A stretch of 64,000 bases of DNA from Cherax quadricarinatus (Eukaryota > Arthropoda > Malacostraca > Decapoda > Parastacidae). Shown here piece by piece: positions 1-11,374 of the stretch. The translations under genes and the position numbers were made by a program. The notes under the pieces were generated by a model, which saw only the letters and a program-made list of their open reading frames with translations, was not told where the DNA came from and made no database searches. The stretch covers positions 5,260,525 through 5,324,524 of the forward strand of contig NC_091341.1 of NCBI RefSeq assembly GCF_038502225.1. The letters are read 5' to 3'. How positions within the stretch are numbered: position 1 is the first letter of the stretch; each line of letters opens with the position of its first letter.

Positions 1-148
1 GGGGCTGAGGGCCATAATGGGTCATTCATAAAGAACCTGATGCGTCTCCTTAAAGCAGCGGGGGTCACGATAAATTGCCTCAGCCCGCTATGGTCCTCAC
101 CATATACCTCGCTACTAATCTTTGACGCGTCTATCTTTGTCTGCCTTT

Positions 149-875
149 AGTGTCTGCCGTCAGCTTCCCCCATCAGTGTCTGCCGTCAGCTTCCCCCATC
201 AGTGTCTGCCGTCAGCTTCCCCCCATCAGTGTTTGCCGTCAGCTTCCCCCATCAGTGTCTGCCGTCAGCTTCCCCCATCAGTGTCTGCCGTCAGCTTCCC
301 CCATCAGTGTCTGCCGTCAGCTTCCCCCATCAGTGTCTGCCGTCAGCTTCTCCCATCAGTGTCTGCCGTCAGCTTCTCCCATCAGTGTCTGCCGTCAGTT
401 TCTCCCATCAGTGTCTGCCGTCAGTTTCTCCCATCAGTGTCTGCCGTCAGCTTCTTCCATCAGTGTCTGCCGTCAGCTTCTCCCATCAGTGTCTGCCGTC
501 AGCTTCTCCCATCAGTGTCTGCCGTCAGCTTCTCCCATCAGTGTCTGCCGTCAGCTTCTCCCATCAGTGTCTGCCGTCAGCTTCTCCCATCAGTGCCTGC
601 CGTCAGCTTCTCCCATCAGTGTCTGCCGTCAGCTTCTCCCATCAGTGTCTGCCGTCAGCTTCTCCCATCAGTGTCTGCCGTCAGCTTCTCCCATCAGTGT
701 CTGCCGTCAGCTTCTCCCATCAGTGTCTGCTTATAGTGTCTGCCATGTTTGTTTCTCTTTGGTTTCTTCCATCTGTGCTAGTTTTCAGTGTCTGCCTGCT
801 CTGTCTGCCCTCCGTGTCTGCCACACTTACTGTCTTCAGTGTGTGCTTGTCCTGTACGCCACCAGTGTCTGCCTT
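149..875. repeat. 26-bp minisatellite, about 22 good copies
   Basis: A unit built on TCAGTGTCTGCCGTCAGC recurs every 26 bp up to about 735. It then decays into degenerate units that still carry AGTGTCTGCC up to about 875. An early block ends in CCCCCA and a later block in TCTCCCA, so variants are clustered. Because 26 is not a multiple of 3 and the unit has no forward stop, all three forward frames stay open and give a shared 26-residue Cys/Ser-rich periodic peptide. I read this as a by-product of the repeat and not as a gene. Confidence 0.95.
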
Positions 876-881
876 CCCCCC

Positions 882-1152
882 CCCCCGGTGATGTGACAGT
901 CTTCCCTCCCCCGGTGATGCGTCAGAATTCCCCCCGGTGATGCGTCAGAATTCCCCCCGGTGATGTGTCAGAATTCCCCCCGGTGATGTGTCAGAATTCC
1001 CCCCGGTGATGCGTCAGAATTCCCCCCGGTGATGCGTCAGAATTCCCCCCGGTGATGTGTCAGAATTCCCCCCGGTGATGCGTCAGAATTCCCTCCCCCG
1101 GTGATGCGTCAGAATTCCCCCCGGTGATGCGTCAGAATTCCCCCCGGTGATG
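882..1152. repeat. 23-bp minisatellite with GAATTC in most units
   Basis: GAATTCCCCCCGGTGATG recurs every 23 bp for about 11 copies, with TGCGTCA and TGTGTCA variants and a few copies altered in the C run. It abuts the decayed end of the 26-bp array, so two unrelated arrays lie head to tail. Confidence 0.93.
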
Positions 1153-1519
1153 TACCTGTTTTTCTTTTCTGTCTTCAGTGTCTTCATATCACACGATCTC
1201 GGGAGCTTTACTGAAACACTGCGTTCATTTTAATGCTTCGTATCACGAGAATATCCAGCAAATTCCAGTAACTATGCAATTAAAATTGATATAGGAAATG
1301 GTATGTGATACTGTATATTTCAGTTATTATAACATCTTGTTAAAAGGTTTATTAAAATAAATATTATCTTGCGCGCTATGTGAGGTATGGTGAAGCTCTG
1401 GTATTCCTGGACAAACAGCAGAACATCCAAGAACCTTCGGAGTTTTCTTGGCGCTCCGTTTTCTACACAATCGTTGTTGACAATGAAAGTGAAGGTTTGC
1501 AAGTTTGAGATGACCACCA
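1153..1519. other. Unique spacer between two minisatellites
   Basis: About 370 bp of AT-leaning DNA with no open frame that I recognise, no repeat and no RNA gene. Confidence 0.6.
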
Positions 1520-3382
1520 GCACCAGTGAGCCCACCGTGCCTCAGACACCAGCACTAGCGAGCCCACTGTGCCTCAGACACCAGCACCAGTGAGCCCACC
1601 GAGCCTGAGACACCAGCACCAGCGAGCCCACCGTGCCTCAGACACCAGCACCAGCGAGCCCACCGTGCCTCAGACACCAGCACCAGCGAGCCCACCGTGC
1701 CTCAGACACCAGCACCAGTGAGCCCACCGTGCCTCAGACACCAGCACCAGTGAGCCCACCGTGCCTCAGACACCAGCACTAGCGAGCCCACCGTGCCTCA
1801 GACACAAGCACTAGCGAGCCCACCGTTCCTCAGACACCAGCACCAGTGAGCCCACCGTGCCTCAGACACAAGCACCAGTGAGCCCACCGTGCCTCAGACA
1901 CCAGCACTAGCGAGCCCACCGTGCCTCAGACACCAGCACCAGTGAGCCCACCGTGCCTCAGACACCAGCACCAGCGAGCCCACCGTGCCTCAGACACAAG
2001 CACCAGTGAGCCCACCGTGCCTCAGACACCAGCACTAGCGAGCCCACCGTGCCTCAGACACCAGCACTAGCGAGCCCACCGTGCCTCAGACAAGCACCAG
2101 TGAGCCCACCGTGCCTCAGACACCAGCACTAGCGAGCCCACCGTGCCTCAGACACAAGCACCAGTGAGCCCACCGTGCCTCAGACACCAGCACTAGCGAG
2201 CCCACCGTGCCTCAGACACCAGCACCAGTGAGCCCACCGTGCCTCAGACACAAGCACTAGCGAGCCCACCGTGCCTCAGACACAAGCACCAGTGAGCCCA
2301 CCGTGCCTCAGACACCAGCACTAGTGAGCCCACCGTGCCTCAGACACCAGCACCAGCGAGCCCACCGTGCCTCAGACACCAGCACTAGCGAGCCCACCGT
2401 GCCTCAGACACAAGCACTAGCGAGCCCACCGTGCCTCAGACACAAGCACTAGCGAGCCCACCGTGCCTCAGACACAAGCACTAGCGAGCCCACCGTGCCT
2501 CAGACACAAGCACTAGCGAGCCCACCGTGCCTCAGACACAAGCACTAGCGAGCCCACCGTGCCTCAGACACAAGCACTAGCGAGCCCACCGTGCCTCAGA
2601 CACAAGCACAAGTGAGCCCACCGTGCCTCAGACACAAGCACTAGCGAGCCCACCGTGCCTCAGACACAAGCACTAGCGAGCCCACCGTGCCTCAGACACA
2701 AGCACTAGCGAGCCAACCGTGCCTCAGACACTAGCACTAGCGAGCCCTCCGTGCCTCAGACACAAGCACTAGCGAGCCCACCGTGCCTCAGACACAAGCA
2801 CTAGCGAGCCCACCGTGCCTCAGACACAAGCACTAGCGAGCCCACCGTGCCTCAGACACAAGCACTAGCGAGCCCACCGTGCCTCAGACACAAGCACTAG
2901 CGAGCCCACCGTGCCTCAGACACAAGCAGTAGCAAGCCCACCGTGCCTCAGACACCAGCACCAGTGAGCCCACCGTGCCTCAGACACCAGCACTAGCGAG
3001 CCCACCGTGCCTCAGACACAAGCACTAGCGAGCCCACCGTGCCTCAGACACAAGCACTAGCGAGCCCACCGTGCCTCAGACACAAGCACTAGCGAGCCCA
3101 CCGTGCCTCAGACACAAGCACTAGCGAGCCCACCGTGCCTCAGACACAAGCACTAGCGAGCCCACCGTGCCTCAGACACAAGCACTAGCGAGCCCACCGT
3201 GCCTCAGACAAGCACTAGCGAGCCCACCGTGCCTCAGACACAAGCACTAGCGAGCCCACCGTGCCTCAGACACAAACACTAGCGAGCCCACCGTGCCACA
3301 GACACCAGCACCAGTGAGCCCACCGTGCCTGACACACAAGCACTAGCGAGCCCACCGTGACTCAGACACCAGCACTAGCGAG

Positions 3383-3384
<2 letters not shown>
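1520..3384. repeat. 32-bp minisatellite, about 58 copies
   Basis: GAGCCCACCGTGCCTCAGAC recurs every 32 bp. Two subtypes are visible. Copies with CACCAGCACCAGTG are common up to about 2350. Copies with CACAAGCACTAGCG form nearly uniform blocks from about 2400 to 3280, and the first type returns near 3300. A few units are 30 bp. Stops interrupt the frames, so there is no coding case. Confidence 0.96.

Positions 3385-3431
<47 letters not shown>
3384..3431. repeat. (CA)n microsatellite at the array edge
   Basis: About 24 uninterrupted CA units begin inside the last 32-bp unit, at AGCCCACACA. The tract probably grew from the CACA within the minisatellite unit. Confidence 0.97.
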
Positions 3432-3433
<2 letters not shown>

Positions 3434-3555
3434 TCCAACACTTCCCCCCCAGCACAAACCCCCACCCACATAGCAGCCTCCCATATAGTCTTTCCAGGTC
3501 TTCCACTTCCCCAGGCCCCACAAACCCCCCAGAATACAATTTTGGAAAAGAAGGT

Positions 3556-3715
3556 ATGGTACATCAGTACAGATGGAATAGCTAATAAGTGTTAAAAGTG
3601 GCACGAAACAATCATGGAGACGTCATAGCACTCACAGAAACCAAACTCACGGGAATAACAGACGCAATGTTTCCAACCAAGTATCAGATCATGAGGAAAA
3701 ATAGAAGAACAGAGA
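3556..3715 (+). pseudogene. LINE endonuclease N-terminal fragment
   Basis: In two plus-strand frames the text reads STDGIANK, then GDVIALTETKLTG and FPTKYQIMRKNR. This matches the start of an APE-type endonuclease domain of non-LTR retrotransposons, with the catalytic glutamate in TETK. A frame change separates the two parts. It stops where the minus-strand CR1-like element begins, so it is a scrap left beside or under that insertion. Confidence 0.6.
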
Positions 3716-3869
3716 ACATAAGAAAGAAACACTGCAACAGGTCTACTGACCCATGCAGAGCAGGTCCATGTCCCATCCCCCTCGGATTAGCCCAATGACC
3801 CACCCAGTCTGGTCACCTCCACTCAAGGAAGGAGCACGGCACCAGACCCAGCAGCACAAGCTAGTCCGG

Positions 3870-6685
3870 TTAAACTCTCTCCCACCCACACCCACTCATG
3901 TATTTATCTAACCTATTTTTAAAACTACACAACGTTTTAGCCTCAATAACTGTACTCGGGACTTCGTTCCACTCACCCACAACTCTATTACCAAACCAGT
4001 GTTTTTCTATATCCTTCCTGAATCTGAATTTTTCCAACTTGAAACCATTGCTGCGAGTCTTGTCTTGGGTGGAAATTTTCAGCAAGCTATTTACATCCCC
4101 TTTATTTATTCCTGATTTCCATTTATACACCTCGATCATATCCCCCCTAATTCTACGACTTTCGAGAGAGTGCAGATTCAGGGCACTCAGTCTATCCTCA
4201 TAGGGAAGATTTCTGATACATGGGATAATTTTTGTCATCCTCCTCTGTATGTTTTACAGAACATTTATATCCATTTTGTAATACGGTGACCAGAACTGAG
4301 CAGCATAGTCTAAATGAGGCCTAACGAAGGATATATAGAGTTGAACAACCTGAGTACTTCTATTATTTATACTTCTAGATATGAAGCCAAGAATTCTATT
4401 AGCTTTATTGCGAACACTAATGCACTGTTGTCTTGGTTTTAGATTCCTGCTAACTTGAACTCCTAAATCCTTTTCACAATCAGTAGTATTAAGATCTAGA
4501 TTATTTAGTTTATATGTGGCATGGTTATTTTCCTGTCCAACAATTAGAACTCTGCATTTGTCAATATTAAACTGCATCTGCCACTTCTCCGACCATTGGA
4601 TCAGCCTATTCAAATCATCCTGGAGTGCTCTAATGCCCTCATTATAAATGAATTGGACGGCCTATTTTGGTGTCCTCAGCAATTTTGCTTATGTCGCTAT
4701 TTATTCCCTCATCTATGTCGTTTATGTAAATTGTGAACAACGGGCCCAACACTGACCCCTGTGGAACACCGCTTGTGACGTGCCCCCATTCTGATTTCTC
4801 CCCATTTATGTCAACTCTGCTTCCTATTTGTCAGCCATGCCTCTACCCAGGAAAAAATTTCTATTCCGTGTGCCTTAAGTTTCCTCAATAGCCTCTGGTG
4901 TGGAACTATCGAAAGCCTTACTGAAGTCCATATACACAATATCATATTCATTACCATGATCTACCTCCTCAAACACCTTAGTGAAAAAAGTTAGTAAATT
5001 CGTAAGACAGGAACGCCCCTTTGTAAAACCGTGTTGAGATTCATTAATCAATCTGTGCCTATCAAGATGGCTACGAATTGCTTCGGCAATTATTGATTCC
5101 ACAAATTTTCCCACAATGGAAATAAGGCATATTGGTCTATAGTTCGAAGCCAAGGATCTGTCACCTGCCTTGTAAATAGGTATTACATTGCCATTTTCCA
5201 CTTATCAGGCACTATGCCAGTTTGTAGTAATATGTTAAAAAGATTAGCCAAAGGTATGCTAAGTTCCTCTTTACATTCCTTTATCACCCTTGCAACAGTT
5301 CATCAGGACCTGGGGATTTGTTAGGTTTTTAGTTTCTCTATTTGTCTGAGGAACATGTCACTAGTTACCGCAATCGTGCATAGTTTATTATCGTCCTGTT
5401 CTACATAATCTATTTCAGGAATATCACTAATATTTTCCTGGGTGAAAACTGAGAGCAAGTAGGTATTGAGAATTTCACACATATCCTTACGACTGTCAGT
5501 AATCTGACCAGAGTTACTCTTAAGTGGGCCAATCTTGTCCCTAATCTTTCTTCTGTATACCTGAAAAAACCCTTTTGGGTTAGTCTTCGAATCCCTTGCG
5601 ACCTTAGCCTCAATCCCTTTTTGCTTTTCTTATTCCTTTCTTTATTTCTCTCTTTAATTGAATATACTGATTTCTTAACTGCCCCTCCCCTCTTTTGATT
5701 CGTCTATATATGCCTCTCTTTTGACCAATGAGATGTCTTAATCTATTGTTCATCCATTTGGGATAATTTTTGTTAGATCTAATTTCCCAACTCAGAACAA
5801 AAGTTGTCTGGGCAGCTAGAACTATGCTCTGAAAAAAGTCATATTGGCAACCAAGATAACCTGCCTGACCCATAGTCAGGACATCCCAATTTAGCCCACC
5901 CAGGTAATTTTTCCAGTCCCATGAAGTAGGCCAAGCGAAAATCTGGGACAGAGATTTGATTGCAGTTATCTGGGTAATTCCATGATACACTGAAGCTAAG
6001 TGATTTGTGATCACTTTCCCCAAGCTCATCATTAACCTCATGATTATTAATTAGTGACTCTGTTGGTAAGAACCAAGGCAAGCAGATTGCTTCCTCTAGT
6101 TGGTTCTGTCACAACCTGTTCTAAAAAGCATTTCTGAACCGTATCAAGAAAGTCACTAGACTCAAGATTTCCTGTCATATTGTTCCAATCAATTTGTCTA
6201 AAGTTAAAATCTCCCATTATCACAACATTTTCATATCTAGATGCCTTATGAATTTCGTCTCATAACAGCTTACTGCACTCCCTATCAAGGTTTGGGGGCC
6301 TATAAATCACACCCAAAATTAATTTGTCACGATCTTCGAGAAACTGTAGCCAAACAGATTCCATGTTCGATGTTTCTAATCTTATATCATGTCTAAGACA
6401 ATTTAAATTTTCTGACATACATCGCCACTCAACCACCCTTCCTGTTGACTATCAGTGTGGAATAGTTTATAACCCTGTATGTTGCATTCAAAAGGCATTT
6501 CTCTATCTTTCAGGTTGAACCAGGTCTCTTATACCAATAATATCTATATTACCTACACTTGCAAGTAATCTTAGCTCATCTATCTTATTTCTTAGACTCC
6601 TACTATTTGTATAGTAAACCTTAAGGGAGCTAGTCACTCGTTGCCCTCTGCTATCTTTTATCAATTGATTTGCCATTACTAGCAA
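3870..6685 (-). pseudogene. CR1-like ORF2 (endonuclease-reverse transcriptase), broken
   Basis: ORF2 opens at YYTNSRSLRNKIDELRLLA (near 6620) and continues with GVIYRPPNLDRE and MGDFNF, the endonuclease core. The RT has VIPIYKAGDRSLASNYRPI, QHGFTKGRSCLTNLL, the motif A aspartate in DFSKAFD, and VTSGVPQGSVLGPLLF. Where FADDTKIG is expected, near 4670-4690, the text reads IAEDTKIG, so the catalytic ADD has become AED. The C-terminal part has QWSEKWQMQFN, KDLGV, and LNLHSLESRRIRGDMIEVYK. At least six frame or stop breaks separate these blocks. Length is close to a usual ORF2. Confidence 0.88.
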
Positions 6686-6732
6686 CTTTATTTTGAAAAT
6701 TGTCTTTTAAACATATCCCTAAGGTATCCCAG

Positions 6733-6823
6733 TAACAACTGCTGCCGGGCCTCCACTTAGAAAAGGCCCGAGCCGGGAGAATACCGGCGAATCTTTAATA
6801 ATAATAAATAATAACAACTGCTG
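6733..6823. mobile_element. Tiny retroposon inside the LINE, 12-bp duplication
   Basis: The 12-mer TAACAACTGCTG occurs at 6733-6744 and again at 6812-6823. Between them lie 67 bp: a GC-rich body with GCCGGGCC, GGCCCGAGCCGGG and ATACCGGCG, then an (AAT)n-like tail. The matching place in copy B, near 35230, lacks this piece, so it is an insertion. The duplication and AT tail fit target-primed reverse transcription. The body is too short for a full SINE and may be a 5'-truncated one. Confidence 0.8.
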
Positions 6824-6887
6824 TTTTTAACCCTAATACTGCAGCCTGATTGTTTCCCACAAACACCCATACATCTATAATCTATCA

Positions 6888-7088
6888 GTTTAAATTCCTA
6901 GACAAGTCATCAATTATCCTCTCAATCGAATTGGCTAATGCAACCACTCCATCCCCAGAGAGATGAACCTCATCCATTGCATACATATTACGTTTGCCAA
7001 AGAACAGGTCCCAGTTATCAATGAATGGGATTGCAAGTTCCTTGCAGTACCTGTCTAGCCAGCAATTTATAATAATTGCCCTAGACAT
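6888..7088 (-). pseudogene. CR1-type ORF1, C-terminal end of esterase (SGNH) domain
   Basis: The minus strand encodes a 67-residue stretch with INCWLDRYCKELAIPFIDNW and then MDEVHLSGDGV. The D-x-x-H followed by LS-G-GV is the last catalytic block of SGNH/GDSL esterases, which CR1-clade LINEs are known to carry in ORF1. The nucleophile serine block would lie further upstream and is not present. The same protein end occurs at 35300-35500, where the motif reads RDGIHLSGAGV. The fragment ends with a stop before the ORF2 region, as expected for ORF1 upstream of ORF2. Confidence 0.75.
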
Positions 7089-7095
7089 CTATTCA

Positions 7096-7509
7096 TTGCC
7101 CACGTCCTCTGCACCTTAAGATGCAAAGGGAGGAGGAGGGCGAGGGCAGAAGAACAAAAATATAAGAGTCTGGTACAAATATAAAGCAAAGAACAGAGAA
7201 AAATAGGGAATTGAGCAGGAAAATCAACAAAATAATGTTCGCTGGTAAGCAGGGAGGCTGACTGATACTACGGAAATATCACAGCAGTGTAAGCTAAATC
7301 TAAGCCTAAGTTGCTATTCAGTCACGTGAGAAAAAAGCCAACAGTAAAGAACCAGGTTATGAGGTTGAAGGAAGGCAGAGAGTTCACAATAAATGGCCAG
7401 GAAGTACAAGAGTATCTGAACAAAAGACTTAAATTAAGGAGGTACTCTCGGATGATATAGCAACAGGACCACAGAGTCAGTACATAAGTGAATATTGGAC
7501 ACAAATATG
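7096..7509. other. No feature seen
   Basis: Purine-rich flank of the LINE. I see no open frame, repeat or RNA gene that I can support. Confidence 0.5.
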
Positions 7510-7640
7510 TGATGTAAATGGTTTAGAAAACCGACAAGAAGAATGAGATACTTGAGCAATATTTAGGAATTTTTATAACGGAAATGTTTTGCCAGCCAAT
7601 GGTTTCTTCAGTACAATATAGAGAAGAACCGTGGAGAAAG
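7510..7640 (-). mobile_element. Decayed single arm of the hammerhead foldback family
   Basis: The leader ATGGTTTAGAAAACCGACAA is followed by a decayed arm. Read on the minus strand, it has ACTGAAGAAACC, a short stem-loop, and AAAACATTTCC in place of GAAACGTTTCC. The order matches the intact copy at 36667-36995. No second arm and no target-site duplication are visible. Confidence 0.6.
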
Positions 7641-8257
7641 AGAAGTTTAAAGTAAGCACATTTCTCTCTCTCACTCACTCACTCACTCACTCACTCACGT
7701 GTAGAGAATCTTATCTCTGAACGCTAATTAGAGGGGATAAAATAGTACGTAGTCAGATGTACATGGTCGAGTGTATATGTTCATGCTTATATGTTCATGT
7801 GTAGTCATGTGTACAGTCTTGAGGTGTACTCTAGTGGTGTACTTGTCAACTGTTCACTCAACGAGTGTGTGATAGTGGGTGTTCTTTAGCCGGAAAATTG
7901 AGTCAGTGGTACTGATGGTAGCAGAAGTAGTGAGGGGTGGTTGTGTTGGGTGCTGGTGGTAGTGGTGGTAGTAGTAGTGGGTAGTGCCTTGGGGGTTGTT
8001 GATGGTGGTAGTGTTGGTGATTGATGGTGATGGTAGTGGTTGATGGTGATGGTAGTGGGTGAGAGTGGTAGTGATTGATAGCGGTAGTAGTGGATGATGG
8101 TGGAAGGTCGTGGCGGCTATTACGTGGCTAAGTCACGCAAGTGCTGGTTCGGGTGCTGTTGCCAGCACTAACAACACTTGTACCTGAACACCAGTGAGCC
8201 ATTACCGATCTGTTACCGTTTTGTTCCTCACGTAATGAAAGCTTCTAGTCAAGAAAG
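7641..8257. other. Low-complexity DNA, no gene
   Basis: There is a (CTCA)n run at about 7667-7698. From 7900 to 8110 there is an imperfect GGTAGTGG/GGTGATGG-rich stretch on the plus strand. Nothing coding. Confidence 0.6.
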
Positions 8258-8258
8258 C

Positions 8259-8263
8259 GCGCG

Positions 8264-8332
<69 letters not shown>
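8259..8332. repeat. (GC)n-(AC)n compound microsatellite
   Basis: About eight GC units run directly into about thirty CA units. Both are alternating purine-pyrimidine tracts, so this is a strong Z-DNA-forming candidate. Confidence 0.96.
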
Positions 8333-8335
<3 letters not shown>

Positions 8336-9746
8336 GTCTAATCGACATGTGCCTAGGACAAAATGGTAACTAACACACATCTACAAACAACAGGCCAAAT
8401 GTCTATCGACAAGTGCCTTTGAGAACTGGTAACTAGCACATAGATAAAAATCATATTAAAACAAATGTGATGGGCAACAATGAGAATAACTCGTATTTGA
8501 AAATTTGATATTCTGCAGTACAAGTAGATGGAATAATCAATAAAAAAACATTAAAACTAAGGGAAATAGATGAAAAGAAACCTGATATAGTTTTCTCTAA
8601 CTGAAATCAAACTGGAAAAATATTTTAAGAGACTATATTGATGGAAATTACTAACTGTGGAGATGAGAGAGAGGAGACACGAAACGATTTTGGTTAAAAA
8701 AAAATTATCTTCACGTTCTAGAAACCGAGTAAAAAAAACAAGAAAATTTTAGTGATAATAGTTCAAAATAAAGAGAAGAAGAAGAGTTCGACTGGATAAG
8801 TATGGGATTACAAAAAAATCCGTAGGAGCTTTTAATGACAAGTGACGATAAGGATAAGAAAAAAGATTATTAGATTTAGATATTTTAACTATAAAGAAAT
8901 GACCTGGGCAGACTAAAAGGCTGCAACTGTAAATATATAGGTAATAAGTCTCAATATAATGGCAGCTTTTAAAATGCATCAGAATAAAAGGCGACTAAAA
9001 TGAGAGAAGGCAACATCCTCAAAATTAGATTTATTGTAAACTCGAGTAATGAAAAAAATCTATTTAAATGATTTAAGCCTGGACCAGGACGCGGGGGGCG
9101 TTGACCCCCGGGACATCCACCTGATAGACGTGGAAAAAGTGAGAATGTCTATTGAAAAATAAGTGAAATTTATTTAAGTCATGAAAGAAAATTCATAAAC
9201 TATGAACGACCAAATTAAAAGGAGATTAAAATGATTGTATATTAAAATAAATTTTATATACAGAGTTTTGTAGTATATATAAAAATGTAATTAAACAATT
9301 CGAAAAGGTAATACGAGACAAAATAATAAAGAATGGTCTAAATGGAAGGTGTTGGACAGCAATTGAAATATAGAAAGAGCTTAAGACATTATAGAAAGTA
9401 GACCATTCAAAAAACTTATTAGAAATTCAACGAGTCTAGAAAATGAATATACGAATGTAAGGAAATAAAAAAGAATTTTGAATAGGAATTAAAAGACAAG
9501 AGTGAAGTAGAACCAAACCTTTTTATTTAAATATGTAAAATGAATAATAAATATTCAAAGTAAAGAGAAGAAATGACGACGGGAAAGTAACTAAAACAGA
9601 GGAGGAAATGTGTGAAGTATTATATTAAGTTTCAGAATGTGTTCACAAAAAAAATTAATATATATATATTTTCTCCATAGATTTTATTCCCATAGAAACA
9701 AATGAATTAGAGGTTATTGAAATAATTACTAAAAGAAAGTAGAGAA
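8333..9746. other. AT-rich DNA without a gene
   Basis: Apart from a short LINE-tail relic at 9066-9112 I see only AT-rich sequence with many stops in all frames. Confidence 0.55.
9066..9112 (+). repeat. Relic of the shared LINE/SINE 3' tail
   Basis: GGGGGGCGTTGACCCCCGG lies beside CCTGGACCAGGACGCG. It matches the end of the LINE/SINE tail seen at 13.75-14.0, 37.2 and 47.9 kb. Confidence 0.55.
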
Positions 9747-9911
9747 ATTGTTGCTGGATGCTGGTAAGAAAAAATTGTTGCTGGATGCTGGTAAGAAAAA
9801 ATTGTTGCTGGATGCTGGTAAGAAAAAATTGTTGCTGGATGCTGGTAAGAAAAAATTGTTGCTGGATGCTGGTAAGAAAAAATTGTTGCTGGATGCTGGT
9901 AAGAAAAAAGC
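9747..9911. repeat. 27-bp minisatellite, 6 copies
   Basis: TTGTTGCTGGATGCTGGTAA plus AGAAAAAA repeats with a 27-bp period and almost no variation. Nine codons per unit keep frames open on both strands (LLLDAGKKK on plus). There is no start context or gene-like flank, so I treat it as repeat only. The uniformity suggests recent expansion. Confidence 0.95.
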
Positions 9912-10020
9912 GATAATAAAAGACAGGATAGCACCTTGGGACGTAAAACAATGAAAAATAAAATTATACTATCCTCTTGGAAAATTTTTTAAGATTGTAA
10001 ACTATTAGGAAAGCTCTGAG

Positions 10021-10199
10021 TAACTAACCCTCTCAAGGGAGGTTCCTTGATGCTGGTGAGAGGCTCTTGATCTAGGGAATTGGATCTGTGCTCCAGTTCC
10101 CTGAATTGGGCACGAATACCTTCCATCCCCCCCACCACGTGAGCTGTATAATGCTACGGGTTTAGCGCTTCCCCCTTGATTATAATCTCAATAACTAAC
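10021..10199 (+). mobile_element. SINE of the AAGGTTCCTTGATG family
   Basis: The body carries AGGTTCCTTGATGCTGGTGA, GGGAATTGGATCTGTGCTCC, GGGTTTAGCGCTTCCCCCTT and an AT-rich end, in the same order as at 24953-25117. An 8-bp repeat, TAACTAAC, flanks it (10021-10028 and 10192-10199), which is suggestive of a short duplication. Confidence 0.75.
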
Positions 10200-10738
10200 T
10201 TTGGGCCAAAATTGGAATACGCAATGGTTAGTGTTATCTCAAAACAACTACAAAATGGCTGCGAAACTAGCAATATGAACTATGTTGAGAAAATAAAAAT
10301 GCTATAGATACCAATGTTGGCTGATAGGAAGAAAAGAGGAGACATGAGAAAAATGTGAAGTGAAATAGAGTGGCTGGCCAACACAATGCATTAAAAGATT
10401 AATTAATAACTGTTACAGCCATTGATATTAATTGATGATAAACAGAGTATTGAAGAAAACGGGACACCATAAGCATAACTACTTCTGTAGCTAAAAATAC
10501 GTAATTATACACCACCAATACACATACACAAACAAAAACACACACTCATTTCTGTGAAACTAATGAAAAATTAATTATTTCAAAGAGAACATGTGAAAGT
10601 TTAGAAGACATTTGGCAGAGTGACAACTTAATTGTTCTCTTCCAGGATATTCCACATATATAAGCTATTAATGTCATGATTTAATCAATCTTTAGTTCCG
10701 AAATTTCTGTTGTGCTGACGCGAACATAACGACACAAT
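10200..10738. other. No feature seen
   Basis: AT-rich, no supported gene, repeat or RNA. Confidence 0.5.
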
Positions 10739-11010
10739 TTGCAGAGTAAGCTTATACTAGGACAATAAAGCTTACATAGCAGAATAAGCTTATACTACGA
10801 CAGTAAGGCTTACATAGCAGAATAAGCTTATACTACGACAATAAAGCTTGCATTGCACAATAAGCTTATTCTGGGACAATAAACCTTACATAGGAGAATA
10901 AGCTACTACGACAATATTGCTTACATTGCAGAATAAGCTCATACTAGGACAAAGGTTACATAGCAGAATAAGCTTATACTACGACAGTAAGGCTTACATT
11001 GACACAGTAA
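10739..11010. repeat. 38-bp imperfect tandem array with HindIII-like sites
   Basis: GCAGAATAAGCTTATACTAC alternates with GACARTAAAGCTTACATA at a 38-bp period, about seven units. Each unit carries two AAGCTT-like halves, so the 38-mer is itself a diverged double of a 19-mer. Copies are noisy, so it is older than the neighbouring 27-bp array. Confidence 0.85.
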
Positions 11011-11074
11011 AGCGTATACTGGGAGAAAGTTTGTACTGTGACAATAAAGCATGTCTTGAGTATTGGCATCTCAC

Positions 11075-11101
11075 CCTTCCTTCCTTCCTTCCTTCCTTCC
11101 T
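11075..11101. repeat. (TTCC)n microsatellite
   Basis: Six to seven CTTC units in a row. Confidence 0.95.
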
Positions 11102-11374
11102 TAGTCTAAAACAGCTCATAACCTTTAGAAAGCAAGTTAAAAAAAAAAAAAAACTGAAAATCCACTCTCATTTTGAGAAATGTTTAATTTGATTACACAG
11201 GTAATACGTTACGTTGCGTTATCAATAAGTGGTTATTCAGTGGTAAGGAGACTCCGTTGTAGCCTTTGGTAACTTAAGTGGGTCTCAGAGATGTTAATCT
11301 TCAGCGGCCGCTAAAGTGGATAAGTGGAGTGCAAAATCAATCTATTAACTTTGTCGGTGATAAAATGTGACACC

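Larger units (their letters stand above)
3716..7095 (-). mobile_element. CR1-like LINE, copy A
   Basis: Read on the minus strand, the element runs from the end of an esterase-type ORF1 (7088 to 6888), through a spacer, an APE endonuclease (6685 to about 6120), a linker, a reverse transcriptase and its C-terminal domain (to 3870), and a 3' tail ending near 3716. Copy B at 30481-35515 aligns with it over most of its length. That alignment defines the 3' end (the stretch with ACATAAGAA and AAGCACTGCA-like text) and shows the 67-bp insertion at 6745. It is truncated at the 5' end, inside ORF1. Stops and frameshifts make it inactive. The clade call rests on the ORF1 esterase end plus the RT style, so CR1-like is likely but not certain. 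Confidence 0.85.

Noticed and set aside
122..896. Cys/Ser-rich open frames in three registers
   Set aside because: Caused by a stop-free 26-bp unit that cycles through all frames.
9655..9954. Peptide with LLLDAGKKK repeats and its opposite-strand partner
   Set aside because: A 27-bp repeat open on both strands, no coding flank.
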